Source: CAYVMN01 sp964452575 (GTDB lineage: Bacteria; Desulfobacterota; DSM-4660; Desulfatiglandales; Desulfatiglandaceae). Taken from it: a stretch of DNA of 6,183 nucleotides. Below, piece after piece: positions 1 to 5,748 of this stretch. The translations under genes were made by a program, and so were the position numbers. The notes beneath the pieces were generated by a model. The model did no database searches. It was given only the letters and a program-made list of their open reading frames with translations, and was not told the DNA's origin. Positions within the stretch are counted from its first letter, which is position 1; each line of letters opens with the position of its first letter. The stretch covers positions 1 to 6,183 of the forward strand of contig CAYVMN010000234.1 of NCBI GenBank assembly GCA_964452575.1, given 5' to 3'.

Positions 1-186
1 ATCGACCCTAATTATCTTTACCAGAGACCCTACCCAGTCAGGTGGCAGATAGACCCTCCCGCTGTTGCCGCTGAGCTTGACGACCTTCTCTACCATCTCT
101 TCGCCGTATACCTCGAATTTGACCTTACCCCGGTCATCTCCGGCGGCGTTTTTTTGCTCACCCTTTGGCTTTTTTTCATTAGGCAT
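1..186 (-). CDS. DUF2080-family transposon-associated protein, 3' end cut by the window
   Basis: The first 62 codons of a minus-strand gene are present and the reading frame is open to the window edge. After a lysine-rich, polar N-terminus (residues 1-20) the protein reads KVKFEVYGEEMVEK, then VKLSGNSGRVYLPPDWVG and LVKIIRV. The SGNSGRVYLPPDWVG stretch is what I recognise from the small DUF2080 'transposon-encoded' proteins, which resemble AbrB/SpoVT-type swapped-hairpin DNA-binding folds and are usually short (roughly 60-80 residues), so little is probably missing. By family association it accompanies an insertion-sequence transposase; none is visible here, so the rest of the element would lie to the left. 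The start ATG at 184-186 has only a weak purine stretch upstream. A strong candidate promoter lies about 100 bases upstream (290-318). The family call is from memory of the motif; DNA binding is an inference. Confidence 0.7.
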   Translation of the reverse strand, partial: MPNEKKPKGEQKNAAGDDRGKVKFEVYGEEMVEKVVKLSGNSGRVYLPPDWVGSLVKIIRVD

Positions 187-280
187 GTTTGCTAAGCTTC
201 TTCTATAATCCTAAAATGGCCATATGAAGGGATAATATCCTGATTTTATTATGACTTTAAAGACACTCAATAGCCATAGC

Positions 281-312
281 TATGGTTACATTTTAGCTAC
301 AACGTAACTATG
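281..312. promoter_or_regulatory. Imperfect 32-base palindrome over the divergent promoter region (operator or element end)
   Basis: The arms read TATGGTTACATTTTAGCTA on the plus strand and CATAGTTACGTTGTAGCTA on the minus strand, agreeing at 15 of 19 positions around a central TAGCTA. The palindrome sits on the -10 and spacer of the leftward promoter, between two divergent genes, which suits a dimeric repressor operator. The left arm also matches 15 of 17 bases at 5709-5725, at the edge of the repeat element on the right of the window, so an alternative reading is a transposon terminal repeat. I cannot decide between them from one copy. Confidence 0.45.
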
Positions 313-318
313 TGTCAA
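290..318 (-). promoter_or_regulatory. Near-consensus sigma70 promoter facing the DUF2080 gene
   Basis: Read on the minus strand, a perfect -35 box TTGACA (313-318) is followed by a 17-base spacer (296-312) and a -10 box TAAAAT (290-295), five of six to consensus. Transcription would start near 283, leaving a leader of about 97 bases before the ATG at 186. The spacer and -10 box lie inside the imperfect palindrome at 281-312, so a repressor bound there would cover the promoter. The match to consensus is seen directly; activity is inferred. Confidence 0.65.
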
Positions 319-353
319 GGAAAAAATATCTACGGTGACGCGCCTGGTATACT

Positions 354-383
354 TTGACGAAACCCATTATTCTCTGGTATATC
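354..383 (+). promoter_or_regulatory. Candidate sigma70 promoter for the transglutaminase-like gene
   Basis: TTGACG (354-359, five of six to the -35 consensus) is followed after 18 bases by TATATC (378-383, four of six to the -10 consensus). Transcription would begin around 390, giving a short leader of about 28 bases that contains the ribosome binding site. An alternative -10 hexamer TATACT at 348-353 has no good -35 partner. Confidence 0.4.
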
Positions 384-417
384 CCCTTCGGTCTAAGAAA
401 GAGAAAGGAGGAATCAG

Positions 418-1110
418 GTGGATAATGCATATCTTGCTCCGACCCCTATCATAGATAGCGATCATCCTTCAATCATAGCGCATGCCGACAATGTAGCGGG
501 AGAGACCAAAGATCCTATTGAAAGGGCCGTCAAACTCTATTACGCCGTAAGGGATGGCATCTGGTATGACCCCTACTATCCTTTTTACCTCCCCGAACAC
601 TACCGGGCAAGCAACGTCTTAAGAAGCGGCCGGGGCTATTGCGTCTGCAAGGCCTCCCTGCTCTGCGCCCTGGGAAGGGCCAGCGGAATTCCTTCCAGGA
701 TTGGGCTTGCCGATGTAAGAAACCATCTGGCAACAAGGCAGCTTATCGAATACCTGGGCTGTGACCTCTTTGTTTACCACGGCTTTGTCGAGTTCCACCT
801 GGAAGGGAAATGGGTCAAGGCAACCCCGGCATTTAACAAGGAACTCTGCGAGAGGCACAGGGTAGCCCCCCTGGAGTTTAGTGGCCGTGAAGATTCGATC
901 TTCCACCCCTTTAACCTGGAAAAGAAACAATTCATGGAATATGTTGCAGACCATGGCAGCTTCGCCGATATACCCCTGGATCAGATCCTGGCGGCGTGGG
1001 AAAGGGCATACGGCAAAGAGCGTGTCAGTGGCTGGATCGAACAGTTTGAAAAATCAGGGGGCAGATCCCCATCCGACTTCGGGAGGGAGGAGGTCTGGAA
1101 GGGAGATTAA
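418..1110 (+). CDS. Transglutaminase-like superfamily protein
   Basis: A 230-residue cytoplasmic-looking protein with no signal peptide or membrane segment. It carries the transglutaminase-like (papain-fold) core: an N-terminal helical part (33-60), the nucleophile region GRGYCVCKASLL with likely catalytic Cys75 and the following RASGIPSRIGLADV (87-100), then HGFVEF with likely catalytic His121 and GKWVKATPAFN (130-140). The usual third catalytic residue, Asp in the W-x-x-x-D-P pattern, appears as Thr136. The C-terminal third contains FSGREDSIFHPFNLEKKQFMEYV (154-176), which I recall from bacterial 'transglutaminase domain' proteins of unknown function. Members of the superfamily can be proteases, amidases or cross-linking enzymes, so no reaction is assigned. 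The start is GTG with a strong AAAGGAGG (404-411) six bases upstream; there is no better ATG nearby. It is monocistronic as seen and ends 2 bases from the convergent methyltransferase gene. Confidence 0.85.
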   Translation: MDNAYLAPTPIIDSDHPSIIAHADNVAGETKDPIERAVKLYYAVRDGIWYDPYYPFYLPEHYRASNVLRSGRGYCVCKASLLCALGRASGIPSRIGLADVRNHLATRQLIEYLGCDLFVYHGFVEFHLEGKWVKATPAFNKELCERHRVAPLEFSGREDSIFHPFNLEKKQFMEYVADHGSFADIPLDQILAAWERAYGKERVSGWIEQFEKSGGRSPSDFGREEVWKGD

Positions 1111-1112
1111 GG

Positions 1113-2099
1113 TCAGCGAGTCCCGGTGATTATGCCCGATTCATTGGGGCCGTTGAAGGGCAGCCGTTGGATATCCCGTAGCCCTGCCCTAGCCATCATC
1201 CCCTTTATCTGCCCCTCTGAATAGGATCGTCCTTCCTTGGTATTGACAAGCATATTGAGGGAAAAAAGGGCCGGGAAAAGAGGGGCATCAAGGGTCTCTT
1301 CCAAGATAAACTCGTGCACCAGCAAGAGCCCACCCTCTTCAAGGGATGCAACCGCCTTCCCAATGATCATCTCACATCCCTCCGGTCCCTCGCTGTGTAG
1401 GATCTGCGACAGCCAGGCAACATCATAGGTTCCTTGAACCTCTTCTTTGAGGTAATTTCCAGAAATGAAACGTATCCTGTCAGAGAGGCCGAACCTCTCA
1501 ATGGTCTTCTTGGCGAAGGGCTCTGTTGTTGGAAGATCATAGACCGTGGCCTTTAGATCAGGGTTTTTCAGGCAGAAATGGATGGCATAGGTACCGGGGC
1601 CACCGCCCAGATCAAGCAGGTGCCGCCTTCCCCGAAGATCGATCTCCTCCGAGAGGCGGGGGGCAATGGTCATAGCCATGTTGAACATGCCCATCAAGAA
1701 GCTCTCTCGCATCTCTTCCTCATGGGCTGACCTATTTCTAACAGGCACTCCTCCCCTGACCGACTGATCCAGCTGTGCCCAGGCCTCCACCAGGTGGTGG
1801 TGATGCATCACGATGTGGCCGATATACCTTGGTGAATCCTTGATCAGGAGAGATTTGCTCCCCTCGCTATTGGAATACCGCTCCCCTTTCTTCACGATGA
1901 GGCCCATGGCCGAAAGGGCATTGAGAAGGGCCGTGACCCCCCTTAAATCATAACCCCTGTCACCTGCGATCTCCTTTGCGCTCTTATCCCCTTCCCCTAT
2001 CTCGCTAAAGATATCCAGCTTGACGCCTGCGTGCAGGGCACAGGCCTGCCAGTAGCCCCCGGATATGCCCAGTAGTCTTCCCGCATTCAATTCCTCCAT
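1113..2099 (-). CDS. SAM-dependent O-methyltransferase (dimerising winged-helix plus class I fold)
   Basis: A 328-residue protein with the two-part architecture of small-molecule O-methyltransferases of the acetylserotonin/hydroxyneurosporene type. Residues 1-95 form a winged-helix dimerisation domain (GYWQACALHAGVKLDIFSEI, then LLNALSAMGLI). A linker with MHHHHLVEAWAQL (98-110) leads to the Rossmann-like catalytic domain. SAM-binding motif I is LLDLGGGPGTYA (161-172), the acidic residue that contacts the ribose is likely Asp188 in VYDLP, and His235 in ILHSEG aligns with the catalytic base region of the family. NTKEGRSYSEGQI (286-298) is the usual late motif. Length fits the family (about 330-350). 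It would methylate a hydroxyl (or similar) group of an unknown metabolite in the cytosol. An AAGGAGGTG ribosome binding site (2105-2113) lies five bases before the ATG. It follows the radical SAM gene after 76 bases that hold a terminator-like hairpin. Confidence 0.88.
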   Translation of the reverse strand: MEELNAGRLLGISGGYWQACALHAGVKLDIFSEIGEGDKSAKEIAGDRGYDLRGVTALLNALSAMGLIVKKGERYSNSEGSKSLLIKDSPRYIGHIVMHHHHLVEAWAQLDQSVRGGVPVRNRSAHEEEMRESFLMGMFNMAMTIAPRLSEEIDLRGRRHLLDLGGGPGTYAIHFCLKNPDLKATVYDLPTTEPFAKKTIERFGLSDRIRFISGNYLKEEVQGTYDVAWLSQILHSEGPEGCEMIIGKAVASLEEGGLLLVHEFILEETLDAPLFPALFSLNMLVNTKEGRSYSEGQIKGMMARAGLRDIQRLPFNGPNESGIITGTR

Positions 2100-2110
2100 T
2101 CCTTCACCTC

Positions 2111-2171
2111 CTTAGTTTTGGTTAACTTCAACAAAAAATCTTCGCATATTGCAGAAGAGTTACCAACTAAG
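2111..2171 (-). promoter_or_regulatory. Nested inverted repeat in the leader of the methyltransferase gene
   Basis: On the minus strand CTTAGTTGGTAAC (2171-2159) can pair with GTTAACCAAAACTAAG (2126-2111): seven contiguous pairs (CTTAGTT with AACTAAG), then GGT with ACC and AAC with GTT across small bulges. This outer stem encloses the terminator-like hairpin and its 3' arm overlaps the first three bases of the methyltransferase Shine-Dalgarno sequence. It could modulate termination or ribosome access. The pairing is visible; regulation is inference. Confidence 0.35.
2133..2158 (-). terminator. Rho-independent terminator-like hairpin after the radical SAM gene
   Basis: On the minus strand, TCTTC-T-GCA pairs with TGC-GAAGA around an ATA loop (2139-2158; eight base pairs with one bulged T), followed at once by six T residues (2138-2133). 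It begins 17 bases after the radical SAM stop codon. The stem has moderate G+C, so termination may be partial, allowing read-through into the methyltransferase gene. Confidence 0.6.
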
Positions 2172-2175
2172 ACTT

Positions 2176-3453
2176 CTATCCGCAATACCAATGGGGCCTG
2201 TCTTCGGTCCATGTACCGACTGCCTTTCGCAACCAGTCACCCAGTCTCTTTGCCATGTAAAATTTTGGAAACAATAGGTCTTCATCTGGGGCGATCACGC
2301 CCTCTTCTATGGCAATCTTCCTGAGTGGCGTATTGGGATATATTCTTATTCCAAGGGTAAGTTTCAAGGCATCTAACCCGAGGGAATCCGCAAAGGATAG
2401 GCTTTCCTCCACAGATTCTCTGGTCTCGCCCGGCCCCCCCAGCAGCAGAAAACCCATGCGGTGAATGCCATAGTCTCGCAGGATCCTATTGGCCTTCCGA
2501 ATATCTTTCAGGCTGAAGCGTTTATTCATCCCTCTTAAGATCCGCTCAGAGCCGCTTTCAAAGCCAAGGCTGACTTGCTTGCAACCGGCCTTTGCCATCT
2601 CTTTGACAAGGGCTTCATCCACACTTCCGGAATAAAGGATGCAGCGCCAGTTTATCTCCAGTCTTGCCTCCATTATTCGCGAGCAAAGGGCCCTGGCATA
2701 AGACGGAGGGAGGTTGAATGTATTATCTACAAAATAGAATCTACGGAATCCAGCTTCAACCCACTGGGCGAGCCATTGGGCAATAACCTCGGCTGAATGC
2801 CTACGAATGAGTGAACCCTCTATTGCCCCGGTAGAACAATAGCTGCATTTCATCGGACATCCCCGCCGGGCCTGAACAGGCAACCAGAATTCCGCTCCGT
2901 CATATGCCGATGTAGACAATAGGTGGGGATCAGGAAGGGGGAGCCTGTCCAAATCCTTTACGAGTCTCCTGCCTCCCTGAAGCCTGCTCTGGGGGAGGTA
3001 AAGGCCTGGCAGCCCTGAAAGGGCACGATTTTCCTGGATACTCCGGACTAGGGCAGGAAAGGCCTCTTCACCATCGCCTTCAATCCCCATATCTGCCCCT
3101 AAGTAGTTCAAAGCGGATTTCGGAAACATGCTGTAACCCGCCCCGCCCAGGACAACAGGGGCGTCGGAAAAGGCCTTACAATCTGTTACCACTGCCTTCG
3201 CCTGGTCCAGCAGGAATCTCGGGCCTTCCATATTCTGGTCATCGATATTCCTCACAGAGATGCCGATAATGTCCGGGCAAAACCCTTCGATAGCCCTCTC
3301 GACAGAGCCTCTGATATCCTCTTTTCCCAAGAGATCAAGTATCTTCAGATCGTGACCCGCCTCTCTTGTTGCTGATGCCACACATGCCAATCCCAATGGA
3401 AAAGTGGGCATGTTAATAGCCTCTGTATTGGCTGAAATCAACAATACCTTCAT
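2176..3453 (-). CDS. B12-binding-domain radical SAM protein
   Basis: A 425-residue protein with an N-terminal cobalamin-binding-type Rossmann domain (1-145: MKVLLISANTE, PLGLACVASATREAGHDLKILD, GFCPDIIGISVRNIDDQN, VVLGGAGYSMFP, GIEGDGEEAF) and a radical SAM barrel (from about 190). The cluster motif CPMKCSYC supplies Cys199, Cys203 and Cys206, the canonical CX3CX2C that binds a [4Fe-4S] cluster and SAM. Later barrel motifs are RRFYFVDNTFNLP (237-249), QVSLGFESGSERIL (293-306) and MGFLLLGGPGET (333-344). The tail TLGIRIYPNTPLRKIAIEEG (366-385) is typical of this B12/radical SAM class. The cobalamin axial-ligand motif DxHxxG is absent, so cobalamin, if bound, would lack that His. Such enzymes perform radical methylations, ring closures or other C-C chemistry; the substrate is unknown. 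The ATG at 3451-3453 has only a weak AGGG just upstream. It precedes the O-methyltransferase gene, suggesting a shared small-molecule pathway. Confidence 0.88.
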   Translation of the reverse strand: MKVLLISANTEAINMPTFPLGLACVASATREAGHDLKILDLLGKEDIRGSVERAIEGFCPDIIGISVRNIDDQNMEGPRFLLDQAKAVVTDCKAFSDAPVVLGGAGYSMFPKSALNYLGADMGIEGDGEEAFPALVRSIQENRALSGLPGLYLPQSRLQGGRRLVKDLDRLPLPDPHLLSTSAYDGAEFWLPVQARRGCPMKCSYCSTGAIEGSLIRRHSAEVIAQWLAQWVEAGFRRFYFVDNTFNLPPSYARALCSRIMEARLEINWRCILYSGSVDEALVKEMAKAGCKQVSLGFESGSERILRGMNKRFSLKDIRKANRILRDYGIHRMGFLLLGGPGETRESVEESLSFADSLGLDALKLTLGIRIYPNTPLRKIAIEEGVIAPDEDLLFPKFYMAKRLGDWLRKAVGTWTEDRPHWYCG

Positions 3454-3568
3454 AATCCCTGTCTCTTTGCCTTCTTTCTTCGACTAATTTGGCCGCTCAT
3501 CTTGCCCTTGATCCAGCCTTCTTTGTCATGCCCCAATTGCCGCGGTGTTACAAGAAGATAGAGCTACC

Positions 3569-3631
3569 CGGGAATCTAGTAATCCCGCCTGTCGGGAATG
3601 GAGCCCCGCTCCCGGCCTTCGCGAGGACAGG
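3569..3631. repeat. Degenerate extragenic palindromic repeat in the operon spacer
   Basis: The spacer 3454-3633 holds no gene. Its proximal part contains clustered inverted repeats: CGGGA (3569-3573) with TCCCG (3583-3587); CCTGTC (3588-3593) with GACAGG (3626-3631); and inside the latter GGAGC-CCC-GCTCC (3600-3612) plus the near-palindrome CCTTCGCGAGG. The element CGGGAAT occurs twice (3569-3575 and 3593-3599). This composition resembles the dispersed 'CCCGC...GCGGGAATCC' intergenic repeats common in deltaproteobacterial genomes, here decayed. No T-tract follows, so it is not an obvious intrinsic terminator; it could protect or process the mRNA between the membrane-protein and radical SAM genes. 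Confidence 0.45.
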
Positions 3632-3633
3632 CC

Positions 3634-3936
3634 CTAATGGGAGAAAGAAAAAATGAAATAGATGAGCGATGTTATGTAAACTACCAGGAAAAGTACGCTC
3701 AGCGTCAGGCCGAAATATGCATAGTCCTTATCATCCCGTTCAGGAATCAGGGGAATCGACTTGAGGGATGAGATCAAACCCCCCAAGAGAATAGCAGGTA
3801 TTACTGTCAGGTATGGGATCGCAAATTTGAACGATCTAAGGTCTTCCCTTACAACCAGGAGTAAGGCACCCGTAACTCCTGCAGCCACAAAGGGTAGCAA
3901 GAAGCCGGCGATGGCCAGGTGGTTTGTCTTTCTCAT
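3634..3936 (-). CDS. Small membrane protein with three predicted transmembrane helices
   Basis: A 100-residue hydrophobic protein I do not recognise. Three hydrophobic stretches are clear: about 7-29 (LAIAGFLLPFVAAGVTGALLL), 38-57 (FAIPYLTVIPAILLGGLISS) and 74-97 (YFGLTLSVLFLVVYITSLIY), separated by short charged loops (REDLRSFK; PERDDKDYA). The N-terminus MRKTNH is basic, placing it probably inside by the positive-inside rule. No catalytic motif is visible. The ATG lies 9 bases after the lipid kinase stop with no good ribosome binding site, so translation is probably coupled to that gene. It is the last gene of the tightly packed deacetylase-kinase-membrane protein run; a role as a membrane partner of the lipid kinase is speculative. 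Confidence 0.7.
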   Translation of the reverse strand: MRKTNHLAIAGFLLPFVAAGVTGALLLVVREDLRSFKFAIPYLTVIPAILLGGLISSLKSIPLIPERDDKDYAYFGLTLSVLFLVVYITSLIYFIFSFSH

Positions 3937-3945
3937 AGTAGATTT

Positions 3946-4872
3946 TCAGTAGATAATGGGCAGGACCAAGGGAACGATTTCGATAACGGCCGGCAATTGT
4001 CCTGGTTGTTCTCCATCCATATCAAGGAGTACCCTTTGCCCTGAGAAGGCCTCAACGCGTCTCCCGGTCAGCTTTCTGATCTTCTTGTGCCCATAGATCC
4101 TGCCATTATAAAGTCTTGGGAGGTTCCAAAAGACTGCGGGCTTATTCAGATCCCCTATCACCGTTACCTGAAAGAGACCGTCATCTATGGAAGCACCGGG
4201 GGCCACGTACATGCCGCCTCCATGATACCGCCCGTTTGCAACGGCCACATTCCAGACCTTGACCTCCTCATGGAAGTGATCGTCCACCCTGAGTTGTATT
4301 TTTTTTGTGTCGTAGAGGAGGATCGAGATCAGGGTAGCCCATATGAAGGACACAAAACCACCAAATACCTTGGTGGTCCTGTTGACCCTTTCATCAACCT
4401 CCCCGCCGAGACCGAAACTAAGGACATTGTGAAAATAGCGCGATGAGGTGTGCCCCTCATGATCCCGGAAAGTAATCCTCCCCAGGTCTATTAGGCGGAA
4501 ACGGCAGGCTGCGATATCCCCTAAGGCCTTGTCAGGATTCCTCGGTACAGGCACGGTCTTGATGAAATCGCATCCGGTCCCTCGGGGTATGAAGCCCAGG
4601 AGAAGGCCCGGCCTAGCCAACCCACCTTCGTCCATGACCCCGTTAATTACCTCATTTAGTGTCCCATCCCCTCCAACACAGACCACAATGTCGGCCCCCG
4701 AAACCACGGCCTCGCGGGCCAGGCTGCTGGCATCGCCAGGGGCAGCGGTTATTCGAGTCTCGGATGAACCCAGCAGATCCCTTGCCTTGGCCTGGATGGC
4801 GGGCCATTCTTTGCCGGTAAGACCGTTGGCAGAATTAGGATTGACCACAAAGGTAATCCTGTTCTTAGGCAT
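3946..4872 (-). CDS. Diacylglycerol kinase-family lipid kinase (YegS/BmrU/LCB5 type)
   Basis: A 308-residue protein of the usual length for this family (about 300). It has the N-terminal kinase domain with VVNPNSANG (9-17), the nucleotide-binding VGGDGTLNEV (66-75) and GFIPRGTGCDF (93-103, where many members have GTxND), and the C-terminal beta-sandwich domain with VANGRYHGGGM (211-221), GASIDDGLFQV (226-236) and DMDGEQP (284-290). Family members phosphorylate diacylglycerol, sphingosine-like bases or related lipids with ATP at the inner membrane surface; the exact lipid cannot be told. I chose the ATG at 4870-4872 because homology starts at PKNRITFVVNPNS; a longer in-frame start at 4971 would only read through the deacetylase gene. 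The start overlaps the deacetylase stop by 8 bases (ATGCCTAA), which implies translational coupling, and a GGGGA lies just upstream. The downstream membrane protein starts 9 bases after its stop. Confidence 0.92.
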   Translation of the reverse strand: MPKNRITFVVNPNSANGLTGKEWPAIQAKARDLLGSSETRITAAPGDASSLAREAVVSGADIVVCVGGDGTLNEVINGVMDEGGLARPGLLLGFIPRGTGCDFIKTVPVPRNPDKALGDIAACRFRLIDLGRITFRDHEGHTSSRYFHNVLSFGLGGEVDERVNRTTKVFGGFVSFIWATLISILLYDTKKIQLRVDDHFHEEVKVWNVAVANGRYHGGGMYVAPGASIDDGLFQVTVIGDLNKPAVFWNLPRLYNGRIYGHKKIRKLTGRRVEAFSGQRVLLDMDGEQPGQLPAVIEIVPLVLPIIY

Positions 4873-5620
4873 TTGAATCCCCGGACAATCCTTCGATGAG
4901 GGCCATGACATTATGGCCCAACACCTTGTGATTATAGCCTCCCTCAAGGATGGCAAAACATGCCCCACCACCCCTTCTTGCTGCCCCTAGCACCATCTTC
5001 CCGATGTGCCTGTAATCGTCGGTCGTAAGCGTACCCCCCCAGTCATCCTCATGGTTGTCAAAGCCGGCCGATATTCCGATGATATCCGCGGCGCACCTCT
5101 CCATTTCCTCTCCCACTTCGGCCAGGTATGCCTCACGGCCGGTGGCAGCCACATTGTGGACTGTCACATACCCCTTGCCATTGAGTATATTGACTGTGCC
5201 GTCTCCGAAGTGGAGATCGATGTCAAGGACATAGGCGGTCTGGATCTTTCCCTCCCATTTGAGGTGTTCCAGGGCGATGGCCATGTTGTTGAAATAGCAA
5301 AAGCCCCAGGCACTCCCTGATGAGGCATGGTGGCCCGGGGGTCGAACGAGGCCAAAGCAGGGCTCTTCCAGGGCCAAAGTGGCTGCCTGGATCGCTCCGC
5401 CTGCTGCCAAGGCCGCCACCTCATAGACTCCCTGCCCTCTCACCCGCTCCATGTGTGAGAGGGTATGCACCCGGGCTATGTCCGACTCGGAGGCAGGCCG
5501 GGCTGTCACAAATTCGACCAGACCCCCGATCACCTCTACTATTGCCTCCATTCTGCCAGGTGAAGCGGCCGGATCAGACGAATATACCTGATAGAATTCT
5601 TCGTGGAAAAATACCTTCAT
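4865..5620 (-). CDS. Short HDAC-family (AcuC/HDAC-like) zinc deacetylase
   Basis: A 251-residue member of the arginase/deacetylase fold family, well short of AcuC or class I/II HDACs (about 340-390), with the loops between motifs trimmed. All catalytic elements are present: RPPGHHA (93-99, tandem His97-His98), GFCYFNN (106-112), DIDLHFGDGT (133-142, zinc ligands Asp135 and His137), SAGFDNHEDD (184-193, third ligand Asp188) and LEGGY (225-229, transition-state Tyr229). It is therefore probably an active amidohydrolase removing acetyl or a similar acyl group from a small molecule or protein lysine; bacterial members act on acetylpolyamines, acetoin-related targets or unknown substrates. Two in-frame ATGs exist. 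I prefer 5618-5620 (MKVFFHEEFY), which has a G-rich GGGGGG just upstream; the one at 5632 adds only four residues and lacks a site. It heads a run with the lipid kinase (8-base overlap). Confidence 0.9.
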   Translation of the reverse strand: MKVFFHEEFYQVYSSDPAASPGRMEAIVEVIGGLVEFVTARPASESDIARVHTLSHMERVRGQGVYEVAALAAGGAIQAATLALEEPCFGLVRPPGHHASSGSAWGFCYFNNMAIALEHLKWEGKIQTAYVLDIDLHFGDGTVNILNGKGYVTVHNVAATGREAYLAEVGEEMERCAADIIGISAGFDNHEDDWGGTLTTDDYRHIGKMVLGAARRGGGACFAILEGGYNHKVLGHNVMALIEGLSGDSNA

Positions 5621-5704
5621 GCATCCCCCCATCTAATAATATCTGCTGAGGTTCGCCGGTTTCCTGAACATAAGAGAACTTTTCACTAAAAAGGTCATAA
5701 TATC

Positions 5705-5733
5705 ATAATATGGTAACACTTTAGCGTTTTGAA
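5705..5733 (-). promoter_or_regulatory. Candidate promoter for the deacetylase-lipid kinase operon, inside the repeat element end
   Basis: On the minus strand TTCAAA (5728-5733, four of six to the -35 consensus) is separated by 17 bases from TATTAT (5705-5710, five of six to the -10 consensus). Initiation near 5698 would give a leader of about 78 bases before the ATG at 5620. A second TATTAT lies eight bases further on because TCATAATA is tandemly repeated (5695-5710). The -35 box falls in the terminal inverted repeat of the adjacent MITE-like element. Confidence 0.35.
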
Positions 5734-5748
5734 AACACTGACGAGTAA

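Noticed and set aside
2176..3453. Radical SAM gene as BchE or another named cobalamin-dependent enzyme
   Set aside because: General class motifs are clear, but no subfamily-defining feature was recognised, so no gene symbol is justified.
4087..4446. 119-codon plus-strand frame opposite the lipid kinase
   Set aside because: It is antisense to a gene with clear conserved motifs and has no family features of its own.
4873..4971. N-terminal extension of the lipid kinase from an ATG at 4971 (33 extra residues)
   Set aside because: The extension lies wholly in the deacetylase gene in another frame and has no family similarity; the kinase fold begins at the ATG at 4872, which overlaps the deacetylase stop in a standard coupled arrangement.
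5621..5632. Deacetylase start at the upstream ATG (5632)
   Set aside because: It adds only Met-Gly-Gly-Cys and lacks an upstream ribosome site; its own G-rich codons look like the ribosome site for the ATG at 5620. It cannot be fully excluded.
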